DNA from: Pirellula sp.
GTDB lineage: Bacteria; Planctomycetota; Planctomycetia; Pirellulales; Pirellulaceae
Direction: 5' to 3'
Assembly (NCBI GenBank): GCA_021736575.1
Contig: JAIPFP010000013.1
Span: 1 to 47,705, forward strand
DNA: 47,705 bases
The notes below the pieces were generated by a model that worked only from the letters and a program-made list of their open reading frames with translations, had not been told where the DNA came from and searched no databases. The translations under genes were made by a program, and so were the position numbers. Positions 8,076-17,040 of this stretch are shown here, piece by piece. Within the stretch, counting starts at the first letter, position 1, and the number at the start of each line of letters is the position of its first letter.

Positions 8076-8408
8076 GTGTTAACCGTTCTTAAAATCCTCG
8101 TCGCACTGATTGTCTTCATCGCGGTTGCGGAGCTTGCAAGACAGCATCCCAAGTGGGGAGGGCTTATCAGTGCGTTGCCCTGGATCACGTTGTTGGTAAT
8201 CGTGACGCGTCATCAAGTCGACAGTGCGACGGCCACTGAGCTGTCATGCTACCTTTGGGCGACCTTTTGGTTCATCTTGCCAACATTGCTTTTCGTTGGA
8301 ACGATGGCCGCGTTGCTTGATCGCGGTTTCGCATTTTATGCATCGCTGGGGTTTTCGACTTTGATCGCCGCATTTGCGAATGGAATCGTCGCATATTGGA
8401 TCGCGTAG
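8076..8408 (+). CDS. DUF3147-like integral membrane protein
   Basis: This 110-residue protein is almost entirely hydrophobic, with about four membrane segments (VLKILVALIVFIAVAEL, WGGLISALPWITLLVIV, LWATFWFILPTLLFVGTMAAL, FAFYASLGFSTLIAAFANGI). The pattern EL..+HPKWGGLISALPWITLL and FWFILPTLLF is what I associate with DUF3147, a family of unknown function. The start is GTG at 8076; the ATG just upstream is in another frame. There is no strong ribosome site, so the start is the least certain part. It converges with the small remnant that follows. Confidence 0.65.
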   Translation: MLTVLKILVALIVFIAVAELARQHPKWGGLISALPWITLLVIVTRHQVDSATATELSCYLWATFWFILPTLLFVGTMAALLDRGFAFYASLGFSTLIAAFANGIVAYWIA

Positions 8409-8432
8409 CATCTGGCGAATCGCCAATGGCCC

Positions 8433-8599
8433 TCAAGGTTTTTGTTTCTTTTTGGCTTGCTTGGCTTTTTGCACTGCGCTCAAGTCCTTGAATACTCTTT
8501 CAAATTTCTGCTGGATTGGGCTTGGCTAGAGCTAGCCGAACAAAACGAAAGGAATGCGGCTAAGCAGGGCAAAACGGCGTTGAGACAGAATTTTTTCAT
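8433..8599 (-). pseudogene. Small secreted protein with probable frameshift
   Basis: This is not in the ORF track. From an ATG at 8599 with a good ribosome site (AGGGG, nine bases upstream) the frame encodes a clear signal peptide, MKKFCLNAVLPCLAAFLSFC, then SASSSQAQ and stops after 39 codons (TGA 8480-8482). Just after the signal peptide a different frame is open and protein-like, QQKFERVFKDLSAVQKAKQA ending KKKQKP at 8433. One frameshift would give a secreted protein of about 55 residues, the size and charge of a remnant of an exported helical protein. Alternatively the 39-residue product is real. Confidence 0.45.
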
Positions 8600-8679
8600 A
8601 GCGATTATCCCCTGAAGGTTTCAAGCACGAACGTTCGCCCCTAATTTTGGCTAAAGGGCAACCGAAAGACAGGACGCGT

Positions 8680-8685
8680 TACAAT
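8680..8685 (+). promoter_or_regulatory. Candidate -10 box (TACAAT) for rarA
   Basis: TACAAT lies 45 bp upstream of the rarA ATG. No good -35 is visible at 17 bp, so this is tentative. Confidence 0.3.
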
Positions 8686-8729
8686 AGTCAAATCGTACTG
8701 ATCGGGTTGCTTCGCTTTTGGATCTTGTC

Positions 8730-10049
8730 ATGGATTTGTTTACCCACGCTGAAAAGGCCAATCGAGAAAAATCCCTGCCTTTGGCTGCTCGAATGCGGCC
8801 AAAAACACTCTCTGAGTTCGTTGGACAGTCCCATTTCTTAGCGCCTGGTAAGCTTCTGCCGCGTTTGATTGCTGCCAGACGAGTTCAATCGATTATTTTC
8901 TATGGACCGCCCGGAACTGGCAAAACGACCCTGGCGCATCTCCTGGCCATCGAAACGGGCGGTCAATTTCGGCAGATCAACGCAGTCACCAGCGGCATCA
9001 AGGAATTGCGAGAAGCGCTCCAATGGGCGAAAGAGGAAGTTTCCACGGGGAGCTCGCGTCCCATCTTGTTTATCGATGAAATCCATCGCTTCAATCGCGC
9101 CCAGCAAGACGCGTTGTTACCCGATGTGGAGGATGGCGTGATCGCGCTCGTCGGGGCAACCACCAGCAACCCCTTTTTCTCGGTCAACGGAGCACTGCTA
9201 AGCCGTTCGCAACTCTTCGAATTAAAGCCGCTCACAGAATCGGAAATCATTGCACTCTTGGAACGCTCCATTGCGGACAAATCTCGAGGACTAGGGATGT
9301 ATAACATTCAACCTCAGCACGAAGCCCTGGCGTTTTGTGCGACCATGGCGGAGGGAGATGCAAGGCGGGCGTTGGGAGCTCTTGAACTGGCGGTTCTCTC
9401 CGCAAACACATCGCCTATCGTTCTCGACGTCGACTTGATTCGCGAGAGCATGCAGAAAAAAGTTCTGCAATTCGATGCGAGTGGGGATCAACACTACGAT
9501 ATGGCTAGCGCCCTGATCAAAAGTATTCGTGGGTCGGATGTCGATGCAGCCCTTTATTGGCTATCGCGTTGCATTGAAAGCGGCGAGGAGATTCGTTTCC
9601 TGACGCGTCGGCTGGTGATACTGGCCAGCGAGGACATTGGCAACGCGGATCCACAAGCTTTGCCGCTAGCGGTCGCTGGAATGCAAGCATGTGAATTCAT
9701 CGGGCTTCCAGAGTGTCAGCTCACGCTTTCGCAAGTCGTCATTTATTTGGCACTTGCTCCAAAAAGCAATTCCGCAACAACCGCGATCTTTGCGGCCCGT
9801 GAAGATGTTAGGCAAGGGACCGTAATACCGGTACCGATCCATTTGCGAGACGGACATTACCCAGGCTCGAAGCGACTTGGGCATGGGCAAGGATACGAGT
9901 ACTCACACGATGCAACCGATGGTGTCGCGGCACAGGACTACCTTGGCGTAGATCGCGAGTACTATCACCCGGTCGGACGAGGATTCGAAGTGGAGCTTGC
10001 AAAACGTTGGGAGGAAATCAAGAATCGCTTGAAAAACCGACCAACTTGA
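8730..10049 (+). CDS. rarA: Replication-associated recombination protein A (RarA/MgsA), AAA+ ATPase
   Basis: This 439-residue clamp-loader-like ATPase acts at stalled replication forks in other bacteria. Visible features are the N-terminal LAARMRPKTLSEFVGQSHFL box, Walker [10 protein letters not shown] (residues 59-67), Walker B ILFIDEIHRF, sensor 1 VGATTSNP, and ALLSRSQLFELKPL. The C-terminal half carries YDMASALIKSIRGSDVDAAL, ARLL-type RFLTRRLVILASEDIGNADP and the terminal HLRDGHYPGSKRLGHG block, all typical of RarA/WRNIP1. Length is normal for the family. The track start is TTG at 8718; I use the ATG four codons later, which begins the usual MDLFT sequence. Confidence 0.95.
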   Translation: MDLFTHAEKANREKSLPLAARMRPKTLSEFVGQSHFLAPGKLLPRLIAARRVQSIIFYGPPGTGKTTLAHLLAIETGGQFRQINAVTSGIKELREALQWAKEEVSTGSSRPILFIDEIHRFNRAQQDALLPDVEDGVIALVGATTSNPFFSVNGALLSRSQLFELKPLTESEIIALLERSIADKSRGLGMYNIQPQHEALAFCATMAEGDARRALGALELAVLSANTSPIVLDVDLIRESMQKKVLQFDASGDQHYDMASALIKSIRGSDVDAALYWLSRCIESGEEIRFLTRRLVILASEDIGNADPQALPLAVAGMQACEFIGLPECQLTLSQVVIYLALAPKSNSATTAIFAAREDVRQGTVIPVPIHLRDGHYPGSKRLGHGQGYEYSHDATDGVAAQDYLGVDREYYHPVGRGFEVELAKRWEEIKNRLKNRPT

Positions 10050-10120
10050 TACTTCCTCGCTGGGCGTCGCTCAGAGAAACCTTGATCGAAAAACTCCATC
10101 AGATCCCTTCGGAGCAAAGA

Positions 10121-11458
10121 ATGCAAGAAAAACGACGACTTGGACTTTTCTTAGGTGGGCTTTTGGCAACGATCAGCAACGGCGTCAAGGCGGATGACTG
10201 GTACCAGTTTCGAGGCCCCCGCGGCGACGGGTACATTGCTGAAAAAAATGTGCCAACCACTTGGGGTGGGTTCTTTGAGAAGCCCGTTTGGAAGACGGTC
10301 GTGCCCGGTCGCGGGTGGTCCTCACCCATTGTGGTTGCAAACCGGATCTGGCTTACTTCCTCCGAGCAGGTTGCGCTTTCCGACCAAGCCGCAGTGCAGA
10401 AATTAGCCAGCCGTCCCTTTGGCTCTAGCGACTTCCAAACACATGCTTCGGTGTCGCTATTTGCCATTGAGCTCAATGCCGATACCGGCGAGATACTTCG
10501 GCGCGTCGAGCTGTTTACCGTTGAAAATCCGACCCCGATACACTCGATGAACAGCTATGCATCTCCGACCCCGATTACAGATGGATCGAGGGTTTATTGC
10601 CATTTTGGTTCATTGGGAACGGCCTGTATTGATATTCCATCGGGGAAGGTACTTTGGCGTCGCGAATTTAAGATTGAGGAGATCACCGGAGGTGGTGCAT
10701 CGCCTGTACTTTGGGGCAACCATTTGTTCGTACCGTTCGATGGGTCCGACGAGCAATACCTGGTTGCACTCGACAAATTAACCGGGCAAACAGTGTGGAA
10801 ATCGGCTCGCCCGCCTATTGAGGCCTCCCATGATTCGCATCGACGCGCGTTTAGCACACCCCTTATCGTTGAATCAGATGGACGAACACAATTGATATCA
10901 GCAGCCGCTCAATGGCTGGTGTCTCACAACCCGGAAGATGGAAGTGAATGGTGGCGTGCAAAGGTCGGAGAAGGACACGCATTGGTGCCTCGTCCGGTGT
11001 TTCAAAATGGGAGCATTTTCGTTTGCACGGGATATAGCAAACCGCAAATGGTCGCGATCAAAGTGAATGGATCTGGTGACGTTTCCGAAACCGCAATCCT
11101 CTGGAGATCCATGCGTCAAGTCCCTGAAATCGCATCCCCTATCATCGTCGGTCGTGAAATTTACTTTGTGTCGGCGATGGGGATTGCGACCTGCCTGGAT
11201 ACAGAAACCGGAGCCTTGGTTTGGCAACATCGATTAGGGGGAACACACGCATCCAGCCCTTCCTACTCAGATGGGCGAATTTACTTCACGAGCCAGGAGG
11301 GAATCACCACCGTGATTCGGCCCGGACTCGTTTATTCGGAAATAGCCAAAAACGAGTTGTTCGGCGAAACGCTCGCTTCGCTTGCAGTTTACAAAGGGAT
11401 GTTTTTGCTGCGTACAGATCCCATTCTTTATTGCCTCAAGCAGGCTCAATTGGAATAG
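10121..11458 (+). CDS. Secreted PQQ-like beta-propeller protein
   Basis: The protein is 445 residues from the ATG at 10121 (GGAG six bases upstream); the track start at 10007 lies inside rarA and is unlikely. It has a short signal peptide (RRLGLFLGGLLATISNGVKA) and then WYQFRGPRGDGYIAE, the usual opening of planctomycete PQQ-repeat proteins. Repeated blades end in motifs such as IPSGKVLWRREF, DKLTGQTVWKSA and DTETGALVWQHRLGG. These are WD40-like/BamB-type blades; the quinone ligands of true PQQ dehydrogenases are not evident. A periplasmic scaffold or lipoprotein-assembly-like role is possible, and no enzyme activity should be assumed. Confidence 0.85.
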   Translation: MQEKRRLGLFLGGLLATISNGVKADDWYQFRGPRGDGYIAEKNVPTTWGGFFEKPVWKTVVPGRGWSSPIVVANRIWLTSSEQVALSDQAAVQKLASRPFGSSDFQTHASVSLFAIELNADTGEILRRVELFTVENPTPIHSMNSYASPTPITDGSRVYCHFGSLGTACIDIPSGKVLWRREFKIEEITGGGASPVLWGNHLFVPFDGSDEQYLVALDKLTGQTVWKSARPPIEASHDSHRRAFSTPLIVESDGRTQLISAAAQWLVSHNPEDGSEWWRAKVGEGHALVPRPVFQNGSIFVCTGYSKPQMVAIKVNGSGDVSETAILWRSMRQVPEIASPIIVGREIYFVSAMGIATCLDTETGALVWQHRLGGTHASSPSYSDGRIYFTSQEGITTVIRPGLVYSEIAKNELFGETLASLAVYKGMFLLRTDPILYCLKQAQLE

Positions 11459-11504
11459 CGCATCCCTGGATGCAACTTCGCCGGGACTCTGGTAACATAG
11501 CCGC

Positions 11505-12368
11505 ATGTCATCATCATCCAATGAAGTCAAATATTTGCTGTTCGACGTGGAAAGCGTTGCTGACGGAGAAGCGATTGCCAAAACGCGTTATCCGCAACGG
11601 AATCTGTCTGCACAGCAGGCCATCAATACCTTTCGACAGGACTTGCTCATCGAGAGCGGTCGCGACTTTATACCCTACACCTACCACACCCCCATAGCTG
11701 TGGTTGCCGCTAAGATCCGTGAAGACTTCAGTCTCATCGAGATCGTGTCGTTAGACGAACCGCACTTTCGACCGCCCGTCATTACACGCTTCTTTTGGAC
11801 CGGTTGGGAACGTTATGCAAGACCGACGTTCGTGACGTTCAATGGTCGTTCGTTTGACATTCCGTTGATGGAACTTTCCGCATTTCGATACGGTGTCAGT
11901 GTCCCAGCGTGGTTCAACATTTACGACAAGTCCTATGAGCAGTTCCGCAATCGATACAATTTGCAATCGCACCTTGATCTGCATGAGATCTTGACGAACT
12001 TTGGAAGCAGCTGGTTTCGCGGTGGTTTGAACCTCGCCGCGTATTTGCTGAACAAGCCTGGGAAACTCGATGTGCAAGGCAGCATGGTTCAAGATATGCA
12101 CGCGGCCGGCCAATCTGCAGAAATCAGCGAGTATTGCCGCTGCGACGTACTCGATACGTATTTCGTGTTTCTGCGAGTTCAAGTTGTCATGGGCAGACTG
12201 ACTCTCGAGCAAGAAGGTCATTTGGTGGAAAGCACAAAGCAAATGCTCGAAAGCCAATGCGAGAAGCATCCTGCCTATCGCGCCTATCTCGATCAATGGG
12301 GCGATTGGATCGATCCATTTAGCGGCCTGTCGCCATCAAGCTTAAGTAAACCTGTGAATTCAAAATGA
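11505..12368 (+). CDS. Predicted 3'-5' exonuclease, PolB exonuclease-like (DEDDy)
   Basis: The 287-residue protein matches the stand-alone 3'-5' exonuclease family related to the proofreading domain of family B polymerases. Exo I is LLFDVESVADG (D14 and E16 as metal ligands), Exo II is FVTFNGRSFDIPLM, and Exo III is EYCRCDVLDTY with the Asp and Tyr of the DEDDy class. The middle (SHLDLHEILTNFGSSWFRGG) fits the family. It follows the propeller gene by 46 bp on the same strand; co-transcription is possible. A nucleic-acid proofreading or repair role is inferred from the family. Confidence 0.85.
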   Translation: MSSSSNEVKYLLFDVESVADGEAIAKTRYPQRNLSAQQAINTFRQDLLIESGRDFIPYTYHTPIAVVAAKIREDFSLIEIVSLDEPHFRPPVITRFFWTGWERYARPTFVTFNGRSFDIPLMELSAFRYGVSVPAWFNIYDKSYEQFRNRYNLQSHLDLHEILTNFGSSWFRGGLNLAAYLLNKPGKLDVQGSMVQDMHAAGQSAEISEYCRCDVLDTYFVFLRVQVVMGRLTLEQEGHLVESTKQMLESQCEKHPAYRAYLDQWGDWIDPFSGLSPSSLSKPVNSK

Positions 12369-12404
12369 GCGATTAGCAAGCGTCATGACATTGGATTTTG
12401 CTGT

Positions 12405-12410
12405 TATACT
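12405..12410 (+). promoter_or_regulatory. Candidate -10 box (TATACT) for ferredoxin gene
   Basis: TATACT lies 50 bp upstream of the ferredoxin ATG. TTGGAT and TGACAT occur upstream but with spacers shorter than 17 bp, so only the -10 is suggestive. Confidence 0.35.
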
Positions 12411-12460
12411 CTTCGAGCTCGAATAAACAAAATCACATCTTTTCAATGAGAGAATCAAAC

Positions 12461-12826
12461 ATGCCAAGTCTAACCGTCGAAGGAATTGGAACGTTCGAAG
12501 TTCCCAGTGGAAAGCGACTGGTCGCTGCCCTACGAGACGATGCGGGTACCGATCAATTGCACGCTTGCGGCGGAAAAGCGCGTTGCACAACCTGCCGAGT
12601 TGAGTTTGTTTCGGGAGAACCCGAAAAGATGACGAAAGCCGAAAAAGATATTTTGGCTGCTCGCGGAGTGGCTGGCGTACGACTTAGTTGTCAAATCACT
12701 TGCGAATCGGACATGACAGTCAAAGTGATTAGCCGACTCGAAGGGAGCGGTCGGAAGGACTGTGGTTCGCCCGTGGCAGAAAGTATTGAACCAGCACCAG
12801 TTGAGTGGACGACCAAGGATGCTTGA
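12461..12826 (+). CDS. 2Fe-2S ferredoxin-type protein
   Basis: This 121-residue protein has the plant-type ferredoxin cluster loop CGGKARCTTC with a distal Cys in VRLSCQ: C36, C42, C45 and C77, i.e. C-x5-C-x2-C-x31-C. The domain takes up residues 1-90; the rest is a Cys-poor tail. I use the ATG at 12461 (MPSLTVEG), where the fold begins, rather than the track's 12398. It is a soluble electron carrier; the partner is unknown. The next gene is asparagine synthetase, 31 bp away, without an obvious functional link. Confidence 0.9.
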   Translation: MPSLTVEGIGTFEVPSGKRLVAALRDDAGTDQLHACGGKARCTTCRVEFVSGEPEKMTKAEKDILAARGVAGVRLSCQITCESDMTVKVISRLEGSGRKDCGSPVAESIEPAPVEWTTKDA

Positions 12827-12857
12827 GTCGCCAGTTCACGGCTATGGGAAATGATGT

Positions 12858-14780
12858 ATGTGCGGGATCGCAGGTGGAATTTGGTTGCACAACGCTCAAG
12901 GGCTTTCGAGTGATGTACTAAAATCGATGACCGATGCGATCGCACATCGCGGCCCTGACGATCAAGGACACTTGATCATCCAACCCAAAGCGAACCTCTC
13001 CATTCTTGATGCTGCCCCGTCGCCTGGCGTCGCTCTTGGCTTTCGTCGTCTGTCGATCATCGATCTAGCTGCTGGCCATCAACCGCTTGGCAACGAAGAC
13101 GGTTCGGTTCAGATTGTCTTTAATGGCGAGATATACAACTATCAAGAACTGAGGCATCGTCTCGAAGGCTCCGGACATATCTTCCGAACGCATACCGATA
13201 CCGAAACCATCGTTCATCTGTACGAAGACCTCGGCCTCGATTGTTTTGAGCATTTGAATGGCATGTTCGCCATGGCTATCTGGGACCAACGACGGGAACG
13301 TTTGGTGCTCGCTCGGGATCGCTTGGGCAAAAAGCCGCTTTACTATTGCATGCACGGAGGTCGGCTCGTCTTTGCAAGCGAACTGAAGAGCCTCATGCAA
13401 TTGCCGGGGATCAGCAAGGAGATCGACCCAGGCGCAATCGATTTGTATTTGACGTACCAATACATACCGCACCCTCATTCCATTTACAAAGGGATTCGCA
13501 AATTGCCGCCAGGCCACTTTGCTGTTTTCGAAAATGGAGAATTGAGCGTTCAGCGGTACTGGAATGTCGATTGGTCGCGCGAAACTCCGATGAATCAGCC
13601 CACGGCGTCGCGGGAGCTCAAGACGATGCTAGCGGATGCCGTTCGTATTCGTTTGCGCAGCGATGTTCCGCTCGGGGCGTTTCTTTCCGGTGGAATCGAT
13701 TCGTCGTTGATTGTGGCTATTGCACAACAACAATTGGAGATGCCAATCCGAACGTTCTCGATTGGCTTCTCGGAGGCGGATTTTGATGAAACACACTATG
13801 CCAAGATGGTAGCGGACCATGTGGGAAGCAAGCACGAACGCTTTGAGGTAACACCCGACGCGTTAAACATTGTCGATCGGCTGGTGGATCAATATGATGA
13901 GCCTTTTGGCGATTCGTCGGCCGTGCCGACGTGGTACTTGTGCGAGCTGACTCGACAGCATGTAACCGTTGCGCTGAGCGGGGATGGTGGCGATGAGCTG
14001 TTTGGTGGATATGAGCGCTACCGAGCATTGAAGCTGAGCGGTCAGTACGAATCTCGCATGCCGATCCGTTGGCTCAATCAGTCGTGGCTCATCAAGCGAT
14101 TACCTGACTCGAGTGCTCGACGATCTTTTTTGCGCCGTGTTAGGAGGTTTTGTGAAGCTCTTGGCCAGCCGCCGATTGAACGCTACATGAATTGGATCCA
14201 AATTTTTGGTGAGGCGAGCCGGCTAGATCTGTATCGCGAATCGTTTATCGAACAATTGCCTGATCGCAATCCAGTATCGTTTTTGGCGGACGCTTGGCGG
14301 CGAGCTGGAAAGCGGGATCTCGTTAGTTGCGCAACCACGGCGGACTTGCAGACGTATATGCCATGCGATTTGATGACCAAGGTGGATATTGCGTCGATGG
14401 CGCATTCCCTCGAAGCTCGCCAACCGATGCTGGACTATCGATTGGTGGAATGGGCGGCCGCATTGCCCTCAAATCTGAAGCTGAGGGGCAAGCGTGGCAA
14501 GTGCCTTTTGATGGACACCTATCACGACCTTTTACCAAAAGCGATTTGGAATCGTTCCAAGATGGGATTTGGCGTGCCGATCGCCAAGTGGTTTAAGACT
14601 TCGTTGCGAGATCGAACTTACGATGCTCTCTTGGGTCCGGACGCAAAGTGCCATTCTTTTTTTCGTCGCGACGCGATTGCAACGCTGGTGGAGGAGCATA
14701 TGAGTGGTCAATCGAATCAAGCGTATCGCCTTTGGAATTTGCTTTTCCTGGAGCTTTGGTTGCGAAAAAATGCTGGCTAA
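12858..14780 (+). CDS. asnB: Asparagine synthetase, glutamine-hydrolysing
   Basis: The 640-residue protein has the class II glutamine amidotransferase N-terminus with Cys2 as nucleophile (MCGIAGG) and the GEIYNYQELR substrate box. The synthetase half carries the ATP-pyrophosphatase loop LSGGIDSSLI (SGGIDS at about 277-282) and ALSGDGGDELFGGYERY. It converts aspartate to asparagine using ATP and glutamine in the cytosol. The length suits the family; close relatives also act in exopolysaccharide or peptide modification clusters, but no such genes are near, so the metabolic role is the simple reading. GGGAAA lies upstream of the ATG. Confidence 0.93.
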   Translation: MCGIAGGIWLHNAQGLSSDVLKSMTDAIAHRGPDDQGHLIIQPKANLSILDAAPSPGVALGFRRLSIIDLAAGHQPLGNEDGSVQIVFNGEIYNYQELRHRLEGSGHIFRTHTDTETIVHLYEDLGLDCFEHLNGMFAMAIWDQRRERLVLARDRLGKKPLYYCMHGGRLVFASELKSLMQLPGISKEIDPGAIDLYLTYQYIPHPHSIYKGIRKLPPGHFAVFENGELSVQRYWNVDWSRETPMNQPTASRELKTMLADAVRIRLRSDVPLGAFLSGGIDSSLIVAIAQQQLEMPIRTFSIGFSEADFDETHYAKMVADHVGSKHERFEVTPDALNIVDRLVDQYDEPFGDSSAVPTWYLCELTRQHVTVALSGDGGDELFGGYERYRALKLSGQYESRMPIRWLNQSWLIKRLPDSSARRSFLRRVRRFCEALGQPPIERYMNWIQIFGEASRLDLYRESFIEQLPDRNPVSFLADAWRRAGKRDLVSCATTADLQTYMPCDLMTKVDIASMAHSLEARQPMLDYRLVEWAAALPSNLKLRGKRGKCLLMDTYHDLLPKAIWNRSKMGFGVPIAKWFKTSLRDRTYDALLGPDAKCHSFFRRDAIATLVEEHMSGQSNQAYRLWNLLFLELWLRKNAG

Positions 14781-14993
14781 CAATGGGCAGGGGGCCGCGA
14801 GCACATCCAGGATTCGGATTACGTCAGGAAAGATCAAAAAAACCTGGGAAAGCCAACAAGGAGATGAGAAAACGTGTTAGACCTGCCAGCAAATTGGCCT
14901 TACCGTTACAATGCCAGCCCTTTGAGCAGTTGACCGCTAGGGCCACGCGTCCCATTTTCCATACAAATTAAGCGATTCGGATAGTATCGGCAC

Positions 14994-17033
14994 ATGAGCA
15001 ATTCTCCCAAGCAAGAAAAAAACGAAGGTCCTTCCGCACCTGTTCGCCGCGGGCAAGGGTTCTGGACGGTCGGCTTGATTTTGCTAGCTGTCTTTTTGAT
15101 GCTGTTTTTCGTACCGGGAATGACTAGTTCCAGGATTGACTACAGTTTCTTCCTAGAACAATTGGACAACCAGAACATTCAGCGTTTGACCATTTACGAT
15201 TCCTATATTCAGGGGTCCTTTGTATTTCCGCCGCCGACGCCTGCCACGTATGACTACTATGGCAAGCTCAAGAAACCGAAAGAAACAGCAGACGGTACGA
15301 AAGAAACGCTCAAAAAGGACTTTGAAGTCTTTATTCCTGCTGGGGCAGAGGCGCAGTCGGAATTGTTCCGCAAGTTGAACGAATTGCGCGCCAACTCGAA
15401 AAAATCGACTGCGGATCCCAATGATCCCGATGCGGTCCCTTCCACGCCGACAGTTCCGTTCGAATACAGCGTTGTTCCAGGCGGAACGCTCAGTACGATC
15501 ATGATGCTCATCTTCCTGTCCATGTTGATCGTGACGATCGTTGGTCTTTATTTGTTCTTTCGCCGAAGTCGGGACTCCATGATGGGGGGTGGGTTTCTCA
15601 ATAGTTTCACGCGTTCGACCGCGAAACGCTTTGAACCATCGGATCAGAGTATTACCTTTGACGATGTAGCGGGTCTGGAAGGAGTCAAAGCGGACTTGCA
15701 GGAGATCGTCGAGTTTCTAAAGTCGCCGGAAAAATTTCAGAAACTGGGTGGCCGCGTTCCGAAAGGTGTGTTGCTCAACGGCCCCCCTGGGACTGGCAAA
15801 ACACTGCTCGCTCGGGCGGTTGCGGGAGAAGCCGGAGTCGCTTTCTTTTCCGTCAACGGCAGCGAATTCATTCAAATGTTTGTCGGTGTAGGTGCCTCTC
15901 GGGTTCGGGACCTCTTTGCAACTGCCAAAGAGCAATCGCCAGCGATTATCTTCATTGATGAAATCGATGCGGTTGGTCGGCAGCGCGGTGCAGGTTTGGG
16001 AGGTGGTCATGACGAACGCGAACAGACGTTGAATCAGATTCTTGGCGAGATGGATGGTTTTTCGCCAACCGATTCCGTCATCATCATGGCGGCAACCAAC
16101 CGACCAGACGTTTTGGATCCTGCCTTGCTGCGTCCCGGGCGATTCGATCGACTTGTGACCGTTGGGAGACCTACGCTCAAAGGCCGCGAAGCAATTCTCA
16201 AGGTTCATGTCCGCGAAGTTCCTTTGGACAACGATGTGGATTTGCACATTATTGCAGAAGCAACTGTGGGACTGACGGGGGCAGATTTGCGAAACATTGT
16301 CAACGAAGCGGCGCTTTGGGCCGCTCGCCACGACAAAACTCGCGTCAGCACGAGTGACTTCGATTACGCCAGAGACAAAGTTCTGATGGGTGCAAAACGC
16401 GAGGAAGTCTTGCAACCAAGTGAAAAAGAAAAGACTGCTTATCACGAAGCAGGTCACACGTTGACGGCTTGGTTTCTGCCAGGTGCTCAGCGGGTTCACA
16501 AAGTCACGGTAGTTCCGCGTGGGCAATCGCTTGGCAGCACTCAGATTTTGCCCAACGAAGATCGCATGAACATGTCCGAAAGTGAGATTCGAGATCAATT
16601 GGTGGTTTTGTTAGCGGGTCGGGCCGCCGAAAAGATCATCTACGACGAAACATCCGTCGGCGCAGAAAACGACCTCGAAAGGGCCACTAGCCTTGGGAGG
16701 CGGATGGTTTCTCACTGGGGAATGAGTTTGAAACTGGGCCCGGTATCTTACAAACTTTCCGATAGCGATCCGTTTCTAGGCCGAGAGATTCACCAGCAGC
16801 GTCAATTCAGCGAGCGAACACAAGAAACGATCGATGCCGAAGTGGGGGACACATTGCGAGCTGCGGATCGACGCGCATCCGACATGCTTCATGCTCGACG
16901 CGAAGAGCTCGAACGTCTCAAGGATGCGTTGATGGAAAGAGAAGAGCTAGACGAAAAAGAAATAACCGAATTGATCGGGCCAAGCGTCCATGTCAAAGGA
17001 ACTCAGGCGACCGAAGCGGTCGTCGCCAGATAG
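14994..17033 (+). CDS. ftsH: ATP-dependent zinc metalloprotease FtsH
   Basis: This 679-residue membrane protease degrades misfolded membrane proteins and regulatory substrates. Residues 23-43 ([20 protein letters not shown]) and about 165-190 ([20 protein letters not shown]) are the two membrane segments, enclosing a periplasmic domain. The AAA module has Walker A GPPGTGKT (263-270), Walker [13 protein letters not shown], and second-region-of-homology [10 protein letters not shown]. The zinc motif is HEAGH (484-488), with the distal acidic ligand in the [12 protein letters not shown] region. The periplasmic loop is rich in Pro, Asp and Lys. The gene ends seven bases before rsgA, so co-transcription is likely. 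Planctomycetes often carry several ftsH copies; only this one is in the window. Confidence 0.96.
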   Translation: MSNSPKQEKNEGPSAPVRRGQGFWTVGLILLAVFLMLFFVPGMTSSRIDYSFFLEQLDNQNIQRLTIYDSYIQGSFVFPPPTPATYDYYGKLKKPKETADGTKETLKKDFEVFIPAGAEAQSELFRKLNELRANSKKSTADPNDPDAVPSTPTVPFEYSVVPGGTLSTIMMLIFLSMLIVTIVGLYLFFRRSRDSMMGGGFLNSFTRSTAKRFEPSDQSITFDDVAGLEGVKADLQEIVEFLKSPEKFQKLGGRVPKGVLLNGPPGTGKTLLARAVAGEAGVAFFSVNGSEFIQMFVGVGASRVRDLFATAKEQSPAIIFIDEIDAVGRQRGAGLGGGHDEREQTLNQILGEMDGFSPTDSVIIMAATNRPDVLDPALLRPGRFDRLVTVGRPTLKGREAILKVHVREVPLDNDVDLHIIAEATVGLTGADLRNIVNEAALWAARHDKTRVSTSDFDYARDKVLMGAKREEVLQPSEKEKTAYHEAGHTLTAWFLPGAQRVHKVTVVPRGQSLGSTQILPNEDRMNMSESEIRDQLVVLLAGRAAEKIIYDETSVGAENDLERATSLGRRMVSHWGMSLKLGPVSYKLSDSDPFLGREIHQQRQFSERTQETIDAEVGDTLRAADRRASDMLHARREELERLKDALMEREELDEKEITELIGPSVHVKGTQATEAVVAR

Positions 17034-17040
17034 CGAGAGT

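Noticed and set aside
15717-16598. 293-aa minus-strand ORF opposite ftsH
   Set aside because: Shadow of a strongly conserved AAA/protease region; composition is unlike a real protein.
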